Under the pieces are notes generated by a model, which searched no databases, had not been told where the DNA came from, and worked only from the letters and a program-made list of their open reading frames with translations. This document shows positions 39,757-51,832 of a stretch of DNA of 64,000 nt, one piece after another. The first letter of the stretch is position 1, and the number at the start of each line of letters is the position of its first letter. Source of the stretch: Diogma glabrata (lineage: Eukaryota > Arthropoda > Insecta > Diptera > Cylindrotomidae); contig OY856187.1 in assembly GCA_963693315.1 (NCBI GenBank), forward strand, positions 384,111,436-384,175,435. The letters run 5' to 3'. The position numbers and the translations under genes are program-made.

Positions 39757-40655
39757 GGTCCTTCGAGCCGCATTATGAGAATATACCTTACAGCCAATTG
39801 TTTAATGTTAATACAAAGAAATCATAATTTCATCAAACCTCGCTGGTCCTACCCTTTTTTATTCTTATTGTTTTTTGTGCAAAGTCCAAGAATATTTTCT
39901 AAAAGCTCTATTTTATGTTTTTAGATTTTAGTCCTTCGATCCGAATTACGAAAATTTACGTTTTAGCTCATAGTATATTGTTAAAACAAAGAACTCATCA
40001 TTTCAACTAACTACTCTGGTCATACGTTTTTCTTAGAGCACCTTGTGTTTTTTGTGCAAAATGCTTTCAATTACCTCTACAATATTATAACAATTTAGAT
40101 ATTAGTTCTTGGTCCTTCGAGCCGGATCACGAGAATACATTTTAGCCCATCGTTAAATGTTAACACAATCATTTACAACTAGCTACATACTAAACCTTTT
40201 AGAGGCTACTATTGAATTTTGTGCAAAGTCAGGGAAAACTTTCTATTATCTCTATAATATTATATCAATTTCATTTTTAGTTTTTGGTTCTTCGAGCCAA
40301 ATTATGTGGATAAAACTTTTAGTCCATCGTTTACATTAACATAAAGAATTCATAGTTTCAACTAACTACGCTGAACCTACACTTTTTAAAGCTACTATTG
40401 TATTTTGTGCTTAGTTAATGAATACTTTCTATTACCTCTTCAATATTATATCAATTAAGATTTTATTTCTTGGTCCTTTGAGGTGGATCACAAGAATATG
40501 CCTTTTAGCCCATTGATTTATAATAACACAAATAATTCATCATTTTAACTTTTTATAGCTACTATTGTATTTTGTGGGAAGTAAGAAAACCCTTTCTATA
40601 AGCTCTATTATATTATATCAATTTAATTATTAGTTTTTGGTTCTTCGAAAAATGT
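39757..40655 (+). repeat. ~175-bp satellite, each unit with a tRNA-Tyr primer-site motif
   Basis: Six unit starts are visible at about 39757, 39929, 40110, 40285, 40471 and 40638, spaced 167-186 bp. Each begins with TGGTCCTTCGAGCCGGAT or a variant. Other shared parts are GAGAATA...TTTAGCCCATCGTTTAATGTTAACA, CTACTATTGTATTTTGTGC and CTACAATATTATATCAATTT. The best-preserved motif (40110) is 18 bases identical to the BEL-type primer site at 51791. Confidence 0.85.
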
Positions 40656-42189
40656 TTCACTTTATTTAATGCATTAATTTTCTCGCTTTATTTTATGACT
40701 GTGACTATTAAGAGAAGGATTTATCATAAACAGTATCAGCTTTTTTCCAATTAATGTATCTTCAACATTTTTGAGATCTAATTTTGGTGAGTAGGTTGAT
40801 AGTTCAAAGCCAGAAAACAAAAAAGTTCAGGCTTATGCAGTACATATACAAGAATAAGTTTTTCTTTTTTCTCAAGAAACATTAGCTAGTATTTTTAAAG
40901 TTTTGATCCCAGGCCCCCTAAAATTGTAAAATAAAATGATATCGGTTTCATATAATGTTGTACGAGTAGAATATAACCACTTTCAGTCAGTAAGGTTTGG
41001 TAAGGTTTGCCTCCCAGTGGTAAGGTTTGCCTCTCAGGAATTTGAACATTTTGTATGGAAAATTGTTTTATTGCCAGTTTGACATAGTAATTGCTTTACT
41101 TTGAATAATTTTGGCTACATGAATAAACAGAGCTTTCCCCATCATTAAAAAAAAATTTTTTTAACATGTTTATCGAAAAAAAAAGAAAATTTGCGTACAC
41201 CCACACATCAAAACCCAAAATGTTGCGTGACCGTTGTCTTAAAAGGTTGTTAAAGTGTGTTATTGTGACTTTTGTAGTTCATACACAGCACATTTTCCAA
41301 AAAAGGGGACTTCCAAGCTGTTTGAAGTTCCGTGAAATGACTGGTCACAAATGAAGATGAAAAACCCACAGTTGTGCCCTTACATGTAAAGAATAATTCT
41401 TTACAATTTTCTGTAAAGGGGCTATTATTTTGAAAACGTACATCGAAAAGAAACAACTATTTTTTATAAATCTGAAATTTTGATATTTTGTTGGTATTGA
41501 CGAAAGGTAAAAAGTGATTTCTGCTTTTATTTTTTGTGTACTCTGAATCGGAGTTATGCGCGGTTAAATTTTGAGGCTTTTTCACGTAGTTTTGGTAATG
41601 GTGACAATGTTTTGTGAATAGGTGCCACAAATTTCACCCGACTTACGTATATTTTTGCAAGCAAAAATGAAAATAATTGAATAATTGAAATAAGTAAGTT
41701 TAAAATTAATAACTTTTCTCTTTTCCGCTAGGCGGCGCGTAAAACCTTGGTTTACTTCAAAGCTCATATCTCAAAAAGTGTCTTTTTTTTTTTTTTTTGT
41801 TTTTCACAAATTTTAAAGTAAACATATGCAGCTATGAAATTGAGAAATATAAAGTCAGCAATTCAATATGGATTTTTTCTTACGATTTTTTAAAGTTTGG
41901 TATATGAAAAATTCACATGTGTTTTTTTATTAAGTTAATAATCCTGTACGAAATGTGGATCTAATAAATTAAACATTTCATATTTTAACACCTGCAATAA
42001 ATTTGAACCATTTTTTGTGTATTTCTGATTGAGAAACAGGTTTTTATTCAGAATAAGAATTGGAGATCCCAATGATCGAAGATTTTGTTATAATTTCAAC
42101 ATCACCAACACTAACATTAGAAAAAAAAAAATTAAAAAAATATTTTTTCTATAAACATTAAAATTTAATCAATATTATAAATAAATACA
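40656..42189. other. no gene seen; left flank of a DDE-like gene
   Basis: AT-rich non-coding sequence. It should contain the left end of the transposon carrying the gene at 42190-44222, but no inverted repeat partner is found within the window. Confidence 0.4.
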
Positions 42190-44222
42190 TTAAAAAATTA
42201 ATTTATATATTTTTTTTGCCTTTAAATTGAAATATTTATGATCATCAGAAAAAGAAAACATTTTGGCAATTATTTTATCGGGTGTAGTGTTATCCGGTAA
42301 AAAACCGTGGAATCCTTGAGTTCCACTTATGGTTTTAATGTCCGAAAACCGCACCGAAAGAAATTGTTCCTGTAGTTCAATATCTTCTGAAGACACATCT
42401 GAAAACATCATAACGTGGTTGGTTTTTTTCGACCAAATTCCCGCCCATTCAAACAATTCCCTTGCTGTTGATAATTTTTCTCCTCTAAGCGAAGCTCTCC
42501 GAGCTTCTTTTTTAAGTGTTCCTCCAATCCCATCGGATGGACTCTTTCCGTGGGCAGTTGCAAAGAAATGCCTTTCTGCAGGTATTTTAAAATCATCAAT
42601 ATGTTTGAAGAGATTTATGAAATTCTTCTTATTTTTATATTGAGCTGCTGAACCATCAGTAAAATATAAAATTTTTTTGATACTTGGATATATTTCTTGC
42701 TGTTTTTCAATGAATTCAATACACCTTTCCTGGTATTTTTGAACTGCAACTGTGTTATGCATTAAATGATCAGATATAATGACAAAAGATAAGACCTCTA
42801 GTTTATCATTACATGATTTGTAGTAAACTACGATTGGGTGGATTGTGGCTTGAACTTTATTGAAATGTGCAGCTTGTATCTCATTCTGCGTTATCATTGA
42901 GTAGTTTTCTGAAAAATCCATAATAAATACGTATTCGCCGTGACGTAAGTTTTGTTTCGTATCCTTAAGAAACTTTGATTGCTGCCTTGCGATGAAATCA
43001 TGAATTTTTAATTTGTTTACCGATGTATGTACTAAATCTCCTACAAATTCTTCCTTATTTTTTTCCATGCGTTCTAACGAATATCTATCTTGCATTAACC
43101 ATTTTTCATAATGTATTTCTTCGTAAAATTCAAGAGATTCCAAAATTGTTTCTGTGTAAGCTTCCACGATATTTTTACAATCATTGCATATATTTGTTGC
43201 ACAATCCACTGTATTATTAGAACAACTCAGTTTCTTAAGCAGATCTTTTTTACTAAATTTAAGAGCGGCTTACACATTAAACGTACATTTTCATGTATCA
43301 TGCATATACAGACATTGTGTGTTCCGGTAAGTCCGGCTAAAATACATTCCTTCGGTCGCAACGTAGTGAACTTTGAGAAGCTGATTTTGACATCTTTGTT
43401 TTCTTCCAGGAACATTTTGTAGATGTCGGTGAAGGTCCATAACACCAACCGCTTTGATTTCCTAATTTCTGTTGATCCTTCTGCAATAGTAACAACATCT
43501 TTAAGGCCAGGCATTGTTCTCCTAATTTCCTCTGATAAGAAGTATGTTTGAATTTGTTGTACTATATTTTGTGACAAACTGTGCACTTGTTTGCTTTGAG
43601 GCCAACTGTAAGGACCTACTGTTTCCAACAGATCCATGGCGAATTCTACCAGTCGTCTTGATGCATTAAATTCATCCTGGATACGTTGATTTGACCAAAA
43701 TTTACGTGGTAGAGTTGTCAACAAAAACACTTGTTTTGATTTACAGCTGGCATCTTTAAACTCTTTTTTAAGGTTCATAAGCCATGATGTATATTCACAT
43801 TCCTCGTTTGGTAATAACACTTTAACTGAATCTACTTGAAATATTCTTTGACTTATTGCCGATGTGACACTTGCAATTTTTTTATAACTTCCCGTTGTAA
43901 TATGTTTTTGTTTGATAGGAGATTCGGCTAACCTTCCAAGAACATTGTTAATATCTTCTAAAATGTCGTTAAGTAGTTCGGGAACTGGTGGAGATATAGT
44001 ATCAACCGAAACTGGTGATGGATCTAAAGATGCTGGAGGTATTTGAATATTTTCGTTCGTTGGAACATTTTCAACATCCTGATTTATAGAAATAATTTCA
44101 CTATTGATAGTTTCCGAACATAAAAGCTGCTGTATAGAAAATATTAGTTGCATATGAATTTTTATTCATTTTAATAAAATAATTAAATTTACCTTATTTT
44201 TAATAACAGCTGGTGTGACCAT
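42190..44222 (-). pseudogene. diverged second member of the DDE-like transposase family
   Basis: A homologue of the gene at 24119-26203, here in two frames: 44153-43227 and 43209-42190. A single-base frameshift near 43274, right after ENVRLMC, separates them. Shared blocks include LRPKECILAGLTGTHNVCIC, DFSENYSMITQN, QATIHPIVVYY, TDGSAAQYKNKKNF and AHGKSPSDGIGG. The three aspartates inferred as catalytic are kept, with the last pair 41 positions apart in both copies. A short first exon is plausible: ATG at 44222, donor at 44192/44191, a 63-bp intron, acceptor before 44129, frame preserved. The N-terminal Cys pairs of the homologue are absent, so the 5' end is probably truncated at the junction with the Gypsy element. 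No inverted repeats seen. Confidence 0.7.
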
Positions 44223-46176
44223 GGTGGAACAGGGAATCAACGCCTCCTGTTTATTAAAGATATTAGAAATAAATTCGTGTTCTTAGTGGATACTGGGGCT
44301 GACCTCACGGTCATTCCTCACACTTTGTTTGGTCGTTGTACAAAAGACCCCGATTTTTTCTTATCAGCTGCTAATGGTTCAACAATTAGCACATATGGTA
44401 CAAAACTGCTACAAATTGACTTAGGATTGCGTCGTAGTTTTATTTATCCATTTTTGTTAGCATCTGTCAATAGGCCCATAATCGACTTTTTAACTGAATT
44501 TGGATTGATAGTGGATCTGAGAGGTAGACGTTTGGTTGATAGTGAAACCAATCTGGAAATTAATGCTGTTTGCAAATTAGACCCAGATACTCCTTTACCA
44601 CTTTGGAAAACAACTACAGTTTTTTGTTAGAAGAGTTTCCTTCGCTCGTTGTATGTCCTAATTATGACTTACCCGTGAAACATTCGGTTGTCCATCACAT
44701 TGAGACAAAAGGGCCTCTCCAATTTTGTACTCCTAGAAGATTGGACTCTGTGAAATACAAAGGTGCGAAATTAGAATTTGAACCTATGATTCAATTGGGC
44801 ATTTGCCGTACATCTTCATCATGTGTTTCATCACCATTGCACTTAGTGTCAAAAAAAGAAACCGCGGATTGGCGACCGTGTGGTGATTATTGCCGTTTAA
44901 ATGCAATCACAATTCTGGACAGGTACCCCATACAACATATTCATAATTTCTCTATGAATTTAAAAGATTGTGAAATTTTCTCGGAAATTGATTTGGTTAG
45001 GGCATACCATCATATTCCTGTAGTACCGGAGGATGTCTACAAAACAGCAATTACAACTCCTTTCGGCTTGTTCGAATTTACTAGGATGCCATTTGGCTTA
45101 AGAAATGCCAGCCAAACGTTTCAGAGATTTATGAATACTGTGGTAAATGGTCTTGAATTTGTCTTTGTTTACATCGACGATATTTTGGTGTTTAGTAAAA
45201 CTGAAGAGGAACACAAATCTCATCTTCGGCAGCTTTTTAGTAGATTAGCTGAGTATAGACTAAATATTAAAGCATCAAAATGCACATTTGGAACATCGTC
45301 GTTAGATTTTCTTGGACACAATATATCCAACAAAGGAATTACTCCATCGCAAGCCAGAGTTGAAGTTATTTTAAACTTTCCCTCTCCTGCTTCTATTAGA
45401 CAGTTACAACAATTTATAGGAATGAATAATTATTATAGCAGATTCATTCAAAATAGTGCTCATCTTTTAGCTCCATTACACTCCCATCTCTCTTCAATGA
45501 TTAAACTTAAATCAAAGAAACAGAAGTTCGATTAGCCTGAAGAATGTGAAGAATGGTGTAAGAAATGTAAAGATGGATTAGCGTCTTGCACTCTACTATG
45601 CTTCTAGTTGGGCAATAGGTGCTGTTCTCGAACAATTTAATAATGGTCAATGGGAACCTTTATCTTTTTATTCAAAAAAACTATATCCAACTGAAACTAA
45701 ATATTCTGCTTTTGATAGGGAATTGCTTGGTATCTTTCAAGCTCTAAAGCATTTTCGGTATTTCATTGAAGGCAGAGAATTCACAATCTTCACCGATCAC
45801 AAACCACTGACGAAAGTACTTACATCTAGAACTGAACGTAACCCACATCAGTCAAGGCACTTAGATTATATCGCACTATTCACTAGCGATATTAGACATA
45901 TTAGTGGAAAAGAAAATGTGATTGCAGATTGTTTATCTCGGCTTGGTAACTCAAATATCCCTGCTTCAAGCATCGATGCTATAGAATATAGATGCAAGTG
46001 CTCAAGCAATACTAAATTTGCAGCAGTCGGATGACGATCTGAAGACACTAATCGCTTCTCAAGACAGAAAACGCAATTCTAAATTTAAATTGGAATTGAC
46101 TGAATTGCCTTTTACAAAACAACTTTTATGGTGTGATATGTCGACAGAGAAGCAACGTCCCTTTGTGCCATTGCCT

Positions 46177-49007
46177 TTAACCCATTTCGATCCTCTGTTC
46201 GTTTCATCGAACAGTGAAATTGTTTTTTTTCTAAAAATTTTTTACCTATGATGGTAATAGTAATTCATGGTGCACTTAGTATGGTAAGCTCCTTTCACGT
46301 GTTGTGTATTCGACAAAGAAATTCTATGGTGGCTCAAGCCTCCCCTTCCTACCACAACCCTTCTTGCAATACACCCTTGTTTTTAGACATATTTTTGAAT
46401 AATTATATAAAATACTAAACGAACAAAAATCGAAAAACTAATGATGACGAATTTGTGCCGATAGATGAGATTACTCATAGGAATAATTTTCATATTTATT
46501 GGAAACATTGGGGTGCTTCCAGATGTACGTTAAGTTAAGTGTTCGTTTCATCGAACGCTGGCACGAACCCTAGAATAATCAAATTTTCTACTAATTTTTG
46601 CATTTCATCATTTTTATGAAATTTTATCTAATTTGTTATCGCTATTTTGAAGAAAATAGACGTTTATTACTTCGTGTGAGATTATTTTGTTAAAATTGAG
46701 TTTTATACATAAAAAAGGCTAAGTACAGATTTTATATAGAACATTTGTTTTAACGTTCATTCTTTGCATCGTATGTTTATTATTTGTATATAATTTGTAG
46801 TTATATAATGTCGCGTCAAAAGCTTTTGACAATACGTGAATGGCAACAAATTATTGATAACTGGAGTGATGGAGATGAAGAAGTGTAAATATTTCTAATA
46901 TTAACATTCTTCACCTGATCGGGTGGATGAATTAAGCGATGAAGAAGATATTGATAATAATTTTATACTTTTGAATCCTGATGTTAATTGTAATATTTTT
47001 GGTGATGTAGAAACTTCACAAAATACTGTTGATGATACTGGAGAAAATGAGTTCATCGTTGAAGAACCCCAACCTGGACCATCTAATCATCAAGAACCAA
47101 GACAAAAGAAAGCAAAATATGATTATAAACCATTAACTTCTTTTGGTAAACCAAAATGGTCCAGAAACCGAAATCGAAAACAATTTAAATATAATATAGC
47201 CACCTAACCCTGCACCTTTAGCGGATATGAAAACCGAACTATGTGAAAAATTAAAAGATTTATCACCTATTGAATTATTCAACAAGTTTTATGATGATGA
47301 AGTTTTGAGTCATATAATTACTGAAACTAATACATATGCTTCCCAGGTAAACCGTGAATTTCGTTTGGATGCTGTGCGATTGAAAAGATTTATGGGCATT
47401 TTACCATTATCAGGAGATCATACGTTACCATCAATCCCAAATTATTGGTCTTCAAAACAATCGTTGGGTTTGCTCATGGCCAAACAAGCAATGACACGGT
47501 CTGAATTTATACATTGCAAAAAGTTTATTCACTTTGCAAACAATAACAATTTGGATAGGAATGACAAAATGGCAAAGGTAGTTGTTTGAATATTTACATG
47601 TCTAAACGAGAATTTCGGAAATTAAAATGTATTTACATATCTTTTTTTATTTTCTTCCAGTTACGTCCTTTTTTTGATATAATTAATCGAAAATTTATGC
47701 AGTTTGGTATATGGTCCGATCTTTTGTCAATTGATAAGCAAATGGTTCCATATTTTGGACGTCATAGCTGCAAGATGTTTATATATGGCAAACCAATTCG
47801 TTTGGGCTAAAAACTCAGGCTTTGCTCTGCTGAAGGCTACCTATTTAGCTTTATACCTTATTGTGGACAAAGTGACAATTATAATACTTATTTTAATACT
47901 TATGTTGGACTTGATGCGGATGTTGTGCTTAGATTATTTCAAAACGTAGACTTTCCTAAGAATCACGAGGTGTTTTTTGACAATTACTTTACAGGCTATC
48001 ATTGGCTATGTTTATTGGCTGAAAAAGAAATATGTGCCGCTGGAACCGTTCGTAGTAATCGTTTTGCAAGTGGAGGAAATAACTTAAAAACTGGAAAAGC
48101 TTTACCTCGTGATCAACATGACTATATGTTTGATTCCACTAATAAAATTACTTTGTGTCGATGGCACGACAACAAAGAGGTCACAATGGCTACAAATTAT
48201 GAGCAACTATTACCTCTACATTCTGTTGTCCGCTGGAAAAAAAAACAGAGACAAAAAAATCAAATAAGAAGTCAAAACAAATACACTACGATCAACCGGC
48301 AATGCTTTATAACTATAATAAAGGTATGGGAGGAGTGAACCTGCATAACAATGGTGTCCAAAACTACCGTGTAAACATTCGTGGTAAGAAGTGAGATTGG
48401 CCGCTATGGATCTCTACACTTAATTCTTCAATAGTCTATGCATGGAAGTTACACTATCTCATCGCAAAATATAAGAATGAAAAAACATTGAGTCAAACTG
48501 ACTTCAAGGTAATGGTCACAGAAAGCCTTTTATTAACAAATGACAATATGGCAAATATGGATGATGACCAGTGGTTTGAGAGATCAAGTCATTTATCAGA
48601 CGTTTCTGGTGAGCACATTATTGTGCGTCAACTTGAAAATAAGCCTCGTAGGTGTCAACTAAAACGATGTGGCAAACTCACAATTTTCATGTGTCAAAAA
48701 TGCAATAAGCATATTCATATAGATTGTTTTAATAAATACCACTTTATCTAAATCTAATAAAAATAAAAATCTAAATTAAATCATAAAATTATTTAAAACA
48801 TAAATTTTTTGGTGCGTTTTTATATATGTAGACTCAGCGCCAGCGTTCGATGAAACGAACAGTAAACTTTTCCATTTTCCAGGAAAACGGTAAGAGATTA
48901 TTTATTTTCTATCTCAGATTCGGGCTTATGAGCATCAAATTACCATAAAAAAGTATTTGGTTTTATCCTGGAAAATAGTTTCTGCAACTCGGTTCGAAAT
49001 GGGTTAA
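46177..49007 (+). mobile_element. piggyBac transposon inserted at TTAA in Gypsy pol
   Basis: TTAA at 46177-46180 and 49004-49007. The terminal inverted repeat CCCATTTCGA matches the inverse of TTCGAAATGGG with one inserted base. Subterminal GTTCGTTTCATCGAAC-type palindromes occur near both ends (46197 and about 48845). Removing the element and one TTAA rejoins the Gypsy coding sequence between PFVPLPL and the integrase zinc region. Length is 2.83 kb including target duplications, normal for piggyBac. Confidence 0.93.
46808..48751 (+). pseudogene. piggyBac transposase with intron, catalytic Asp lost
   Basis: Begins MSRQKLLTIREWQQIID at 46808. Frameshifts lie between 46885 and 46925 and near 47195. 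A GT-AG intron is clear at 47579-47660: exon ends ATGGCAAAG, acceptor TTTTCTTCCAG, then LRPFFDIINRKFMQFG. Catalytic landmarks: SIDKQMVPYFGRHSCK (first Asp kept) and FFDNYFTGYHW (second kept). The third motif, normally GGVDxxD, reads GGVNLHNNG (48338-48340 and 48347-48349 are Asn codons), so both metal-binding Asp are lost. A TAA at 47808-47810 and a later shift after about 48240 add damage. The C-terminus keeps the Cys-rich zinc domain (RRCQLKRCGKL, CQKCNKHIHIDC). Inactive. Confidence 0.9.
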
Positions 49008-50070
49008 GAAAAAGTGTGTACACAAATTGTCTCATCCAGGCATACGTGCATCTCGCAAATTAGTTGCGTCCCGATATTTTTGGCCCAATTTAAATAAAAA
49101 TTGTTCTGAATGAACAAAAACTTGCGTACCGTGTTAAAGAAGCAAGGTCAACCGTCACACACGTTCAGCGCATGAAACATTTAGTGTGACTCAATCACGA
49201 TTTCAGCACATTCATTTGGATCTGGTGGGTCCACTTCCAGTATCTAATGGATGTTCGTATATTCTACCATAGTGGACAGATTCACCAGGCGACCGGAAGC
49301 TTATCTGATACCGGATATGACTACATTTACCGTAGCAAAAACTTTAATTTCTCAGTATATATCACGCTTTGGAATACCATTAGAGATTACCACCGACCAA
49401 GGTTCACAATTTGAATCAAAACTGTTTTCTGAACTGACTAAATTTCTTGGAAGTCATCGAATTCGCACATCAGCCTACCACCCTCAAGCAAACGGAATGG
49501 TAGAGCGCTTTCATCGAGTATTAAAATCATCTCTAATGGCTCGCGGCAATACTACGAATTGGTTTGATGAAATTCCTTGGGTTCTTTTAGGTCTACGAGT
49601 CACAGTTAAAGAAGATCTTAAATATTCCCCAGCTGAGCTAGTATATGGTGAAACTTTAAAAATTCCAGGAGAATTTTTTTCTCAAACTGCAGAACCGTCG
49701 CTTGATCCTAACAATTTCGTTAGCAATCTTAGAGAACAAATGCGAAATGTTAAATTTTCTGAGCCATGACTAGCCAATCAATCAATTTTTGTTCCAGACC
49801 ATCTTCGTTCAAATGAATACGTATTTGTAAAAGTCGATAAAATCAGGAAAGGCTTAAATCCTCCTTATGATGAACCTTTCAGAGTTTTGAAAAGATTCCG
49901 AAAACATTTTGTTGTTGATATTAAAGGTAAAAACACATCAGCATCAATTGATAGATTAAAACCAGCTTATACCTCAGAGATCACTGCCGGTTTGAATGAA
50001 TCAAGTTTGCGTAAAGCGTCATTTAGAAATAATTAAATTTTTGAAATTGTTGCGCTACGCTGGAGGGGAG

Positions 50071-50546
50071 TGATGTAGCAACCATTGGCTTTATGCAATG
50101 CTTCCTACAATCGCTTTATTCCGTCAACAACAAACAAATCTACTTCGAAACAAATATATTGTGTTATGTATGTAATTTATTTCATGTTTTATCCTAAATT
50201 TCATGTTTAAACTTTATATTAATCTTTATGTATAAAATCAACAAAATCATATATAATCAAATAATTAATATAATTAATATATAAAATATAATTTCATGCA
50301 CAGTAAAATTTATATGTATGTATATGTTATGTACTATAGATTTTGTATGTATATATAATTATTGTCTATTTCAAAATTAAATAAAATAAGATTAATCAAG
50401 ATCGGTCTTCCCTTGAAGACAAGTCAAATTATAAATTATCAATTGTTTTATTTTGTAATAATAATAAAATCAAGTGTAAGTGAAGTTCCAGATTATAAAA
50501 TTGAATAAGAATATTTAGCGCCCCAACAAACTAACACGAAACATCA
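50071..50546 (+). repeat. Gypsy 3' LTR
   Basis: Starts TGATGT directly after the purine-rich tract and ends ACATCA, a perfect 6-base inverted terminus. It is 476 bp, AT-rich. The matching 5' LTR is absent from the window. Confidence 0.75.
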
Positions 50547-51430
50547 CTACGTTGCCGGAAAATTATAATCAAAATTCCAAAAATATTGTTAAATTAAATA
50601 ATATCAAACTTTTTCAACATGCCAAAAATATTCCAAAAATCAGAATAAAATCAAATATTTAAATATTTTCTAGACTCCAATAATATTTCAAAAATTCTTA
50701 AATATTCAAACTTTTTCCAAAATTCTAAAAATATTGCAAAAATTATTACAAAATCAAAAATACAAACTTTTTCAAAATTCCAAAAATATTTCAAAAACCA
50801 TAACAAATTCAAAAATGCCCATGTCCAATTTCATTCTAAATTACATTTACGTCATAAAAACAGCTACATTTTTTTTTCCCAAAAAATTGGCTAAAAAAAA
50901 TAAAAGAAATCATTTTTTGACACACTTAATAATGACACTTAATATTGACAAACTTATAATGCCATAATTCTCTATAATAATAATAAAATTTCATTTCAAA
51001 CTAACAATTTTATTTTTTTCCAAAAAATTGGGTAAAAAAATAAATAAAAATCTTTCTTTTGATACACTTGACAACATTTTTTTGACAAATTTATAATCCA
51101 ATAATCTAGTTTTTGATCTCACATACCAATTCCGACCATCAAGATATCTCCAAATTCGATGTTCCTACTCGTAATCACTTCAAATGAACGTTTTTGAAGC
51201 CAAAAAATACGAAAATTTGCTATTTTTGACTCACATAATGATTTTTTTCACACACTTCAGTACAGTTATCGAGCACAGCGTCCTTTCGGACCTGTCCCTT
51301 GTGAATACCTAATTTCAGAAAAAAAATGTTGAAATCCCTCCAGCCGTTTTCCGTGCAGCGTAGGTAATGACGGACGGACGGACGGCCGGCCGGCCGGCTT
51401 ACAGACAGACATACATTTTTTTTTTGCTTT
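50547..51430 (-). repeat. repeat family X, copy 4
   Basis: The inverse of copy 2 over most of its length: GGCCGGCCGGCCGTCCGTCC, ACCTACGCTGCACGG, GGCTGGAGGGATTTCAACA and the AT-rich middle. It also has the extra GATTACGAG/ATCTTGATGGTCGG segment seen in copy 1. It lies right after the Gypsy LTR. Confidence 0.8.
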
Positions 51431-51479
51431 TTTAGAATCAGTTTAGGACCTACTGATTCTAAAAAAGATAAAAAAAATG

Positions 51480-51832
51480 TATGTCTGTCTGTTTAATGTT
51501 CATCATACTTTCAATTTCACCACAGATCGTCTTGCTCTAAACAAGATTATCCACATCATTATTCTAACTTAATAGTTTTACCGAAAAAAAACATATGATA
51601 TGAACATAGTGGAGGTAAATTGTATCATTTTGCTTTATGTTAATTATTAGTCTTTTTTTACTTGCACCATAAAGTCGCAATTAACAAAATTATAAACAAA
51701 TATAAATTAGATGAATAAAATAAATATAAAAGAGATAAAATAATTATTGTGTTTCGCAATAAAGTGAAATTATTCTATCACCGTACATTTTGGTCCTTCG
51801 AGCCGGATTTTCCATTGAAGGAACATGATTTC
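51480..51832 (+). mobile_element. LTR/leader fragment of a BEL-like element, plus strand
   Basis: About 300 bp of LTR-like AT-rich sequence precedes a primer site at 51791. It then stops abruptly at about 51832, where BEL pol sequence begins in the opposite orientation. Confidence 0.5.
51791..51809 (+). promoter_or_regulatory. primer-binding site, tRNA-Tyr type
   Basis: TGGTCCTTCGAGCCGGATT is, by recalled sequence, the exact complement of the 3' 19 bases of insect tRNA-Tyr with CCA. It would prime reverse transcription of a plus-strand LTR element. The same motif starts every unit of the satellite at 39757. Confidence 0.65.

Larger units (their letters stand above)
44240..50035 (+). pseudogene. 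pol: Gypsy Pol: protease, RT, RNase H, integrase
   Basis: The polyprotein of a Ty3/Gypsy element. The aspartic protease shows LVDTGADLTVIP (about 44275-44313). A frameshift near 44600 leads into reverse transcriptase (44570-45535): [37 protein letters not shown] and the catalytic [12 protein letters not shown] in FD*PEECEEW (45533-45535) and a further shift or small deletion near 45590 precede RNase H (SSWAIGAVLEQF, FTDHKPL, RHLDYI, ADCLSRL). After the piggyBac the integrase resumes: LSHPGIRASRKLV of the zinc region, LDLVGPLP, TTDQGSQFES and MVERFHR, giving D-x35-E spacing. A TGA at 49767-49769 interrupts the tail, which ends at about 50035. No envelope gene is seen. Several breaks make it inactive. 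Confidence 0.88.
44205..50546 (+). mobile_element. Ty3/Gypsy retrotransposon, 5'-truncated, with nested piggyBac
   Basis: Protease, reverse transcriptase, RNase H and integrase occur in Gypsy order, then a purine-rich tract (CTGGAGGGGAG, 50060-50070) and a 3' LTR (50071-50546). The 5' LTR and gag are missing. The left edge abuts the DDE-like pseudogene at about 44200. A piggyBac at 46177-49007 separates RNase H from integrase. Confidence 0.9.

Noticed and set aside
39757..40655. CRISPR array or tRNA cluster
   Set aside because: Units are 175 bp with diverged, non-spacer-like content in eukaryotic DNA. The tRNA-Tyr match is only the 3' 18 bases in complement.
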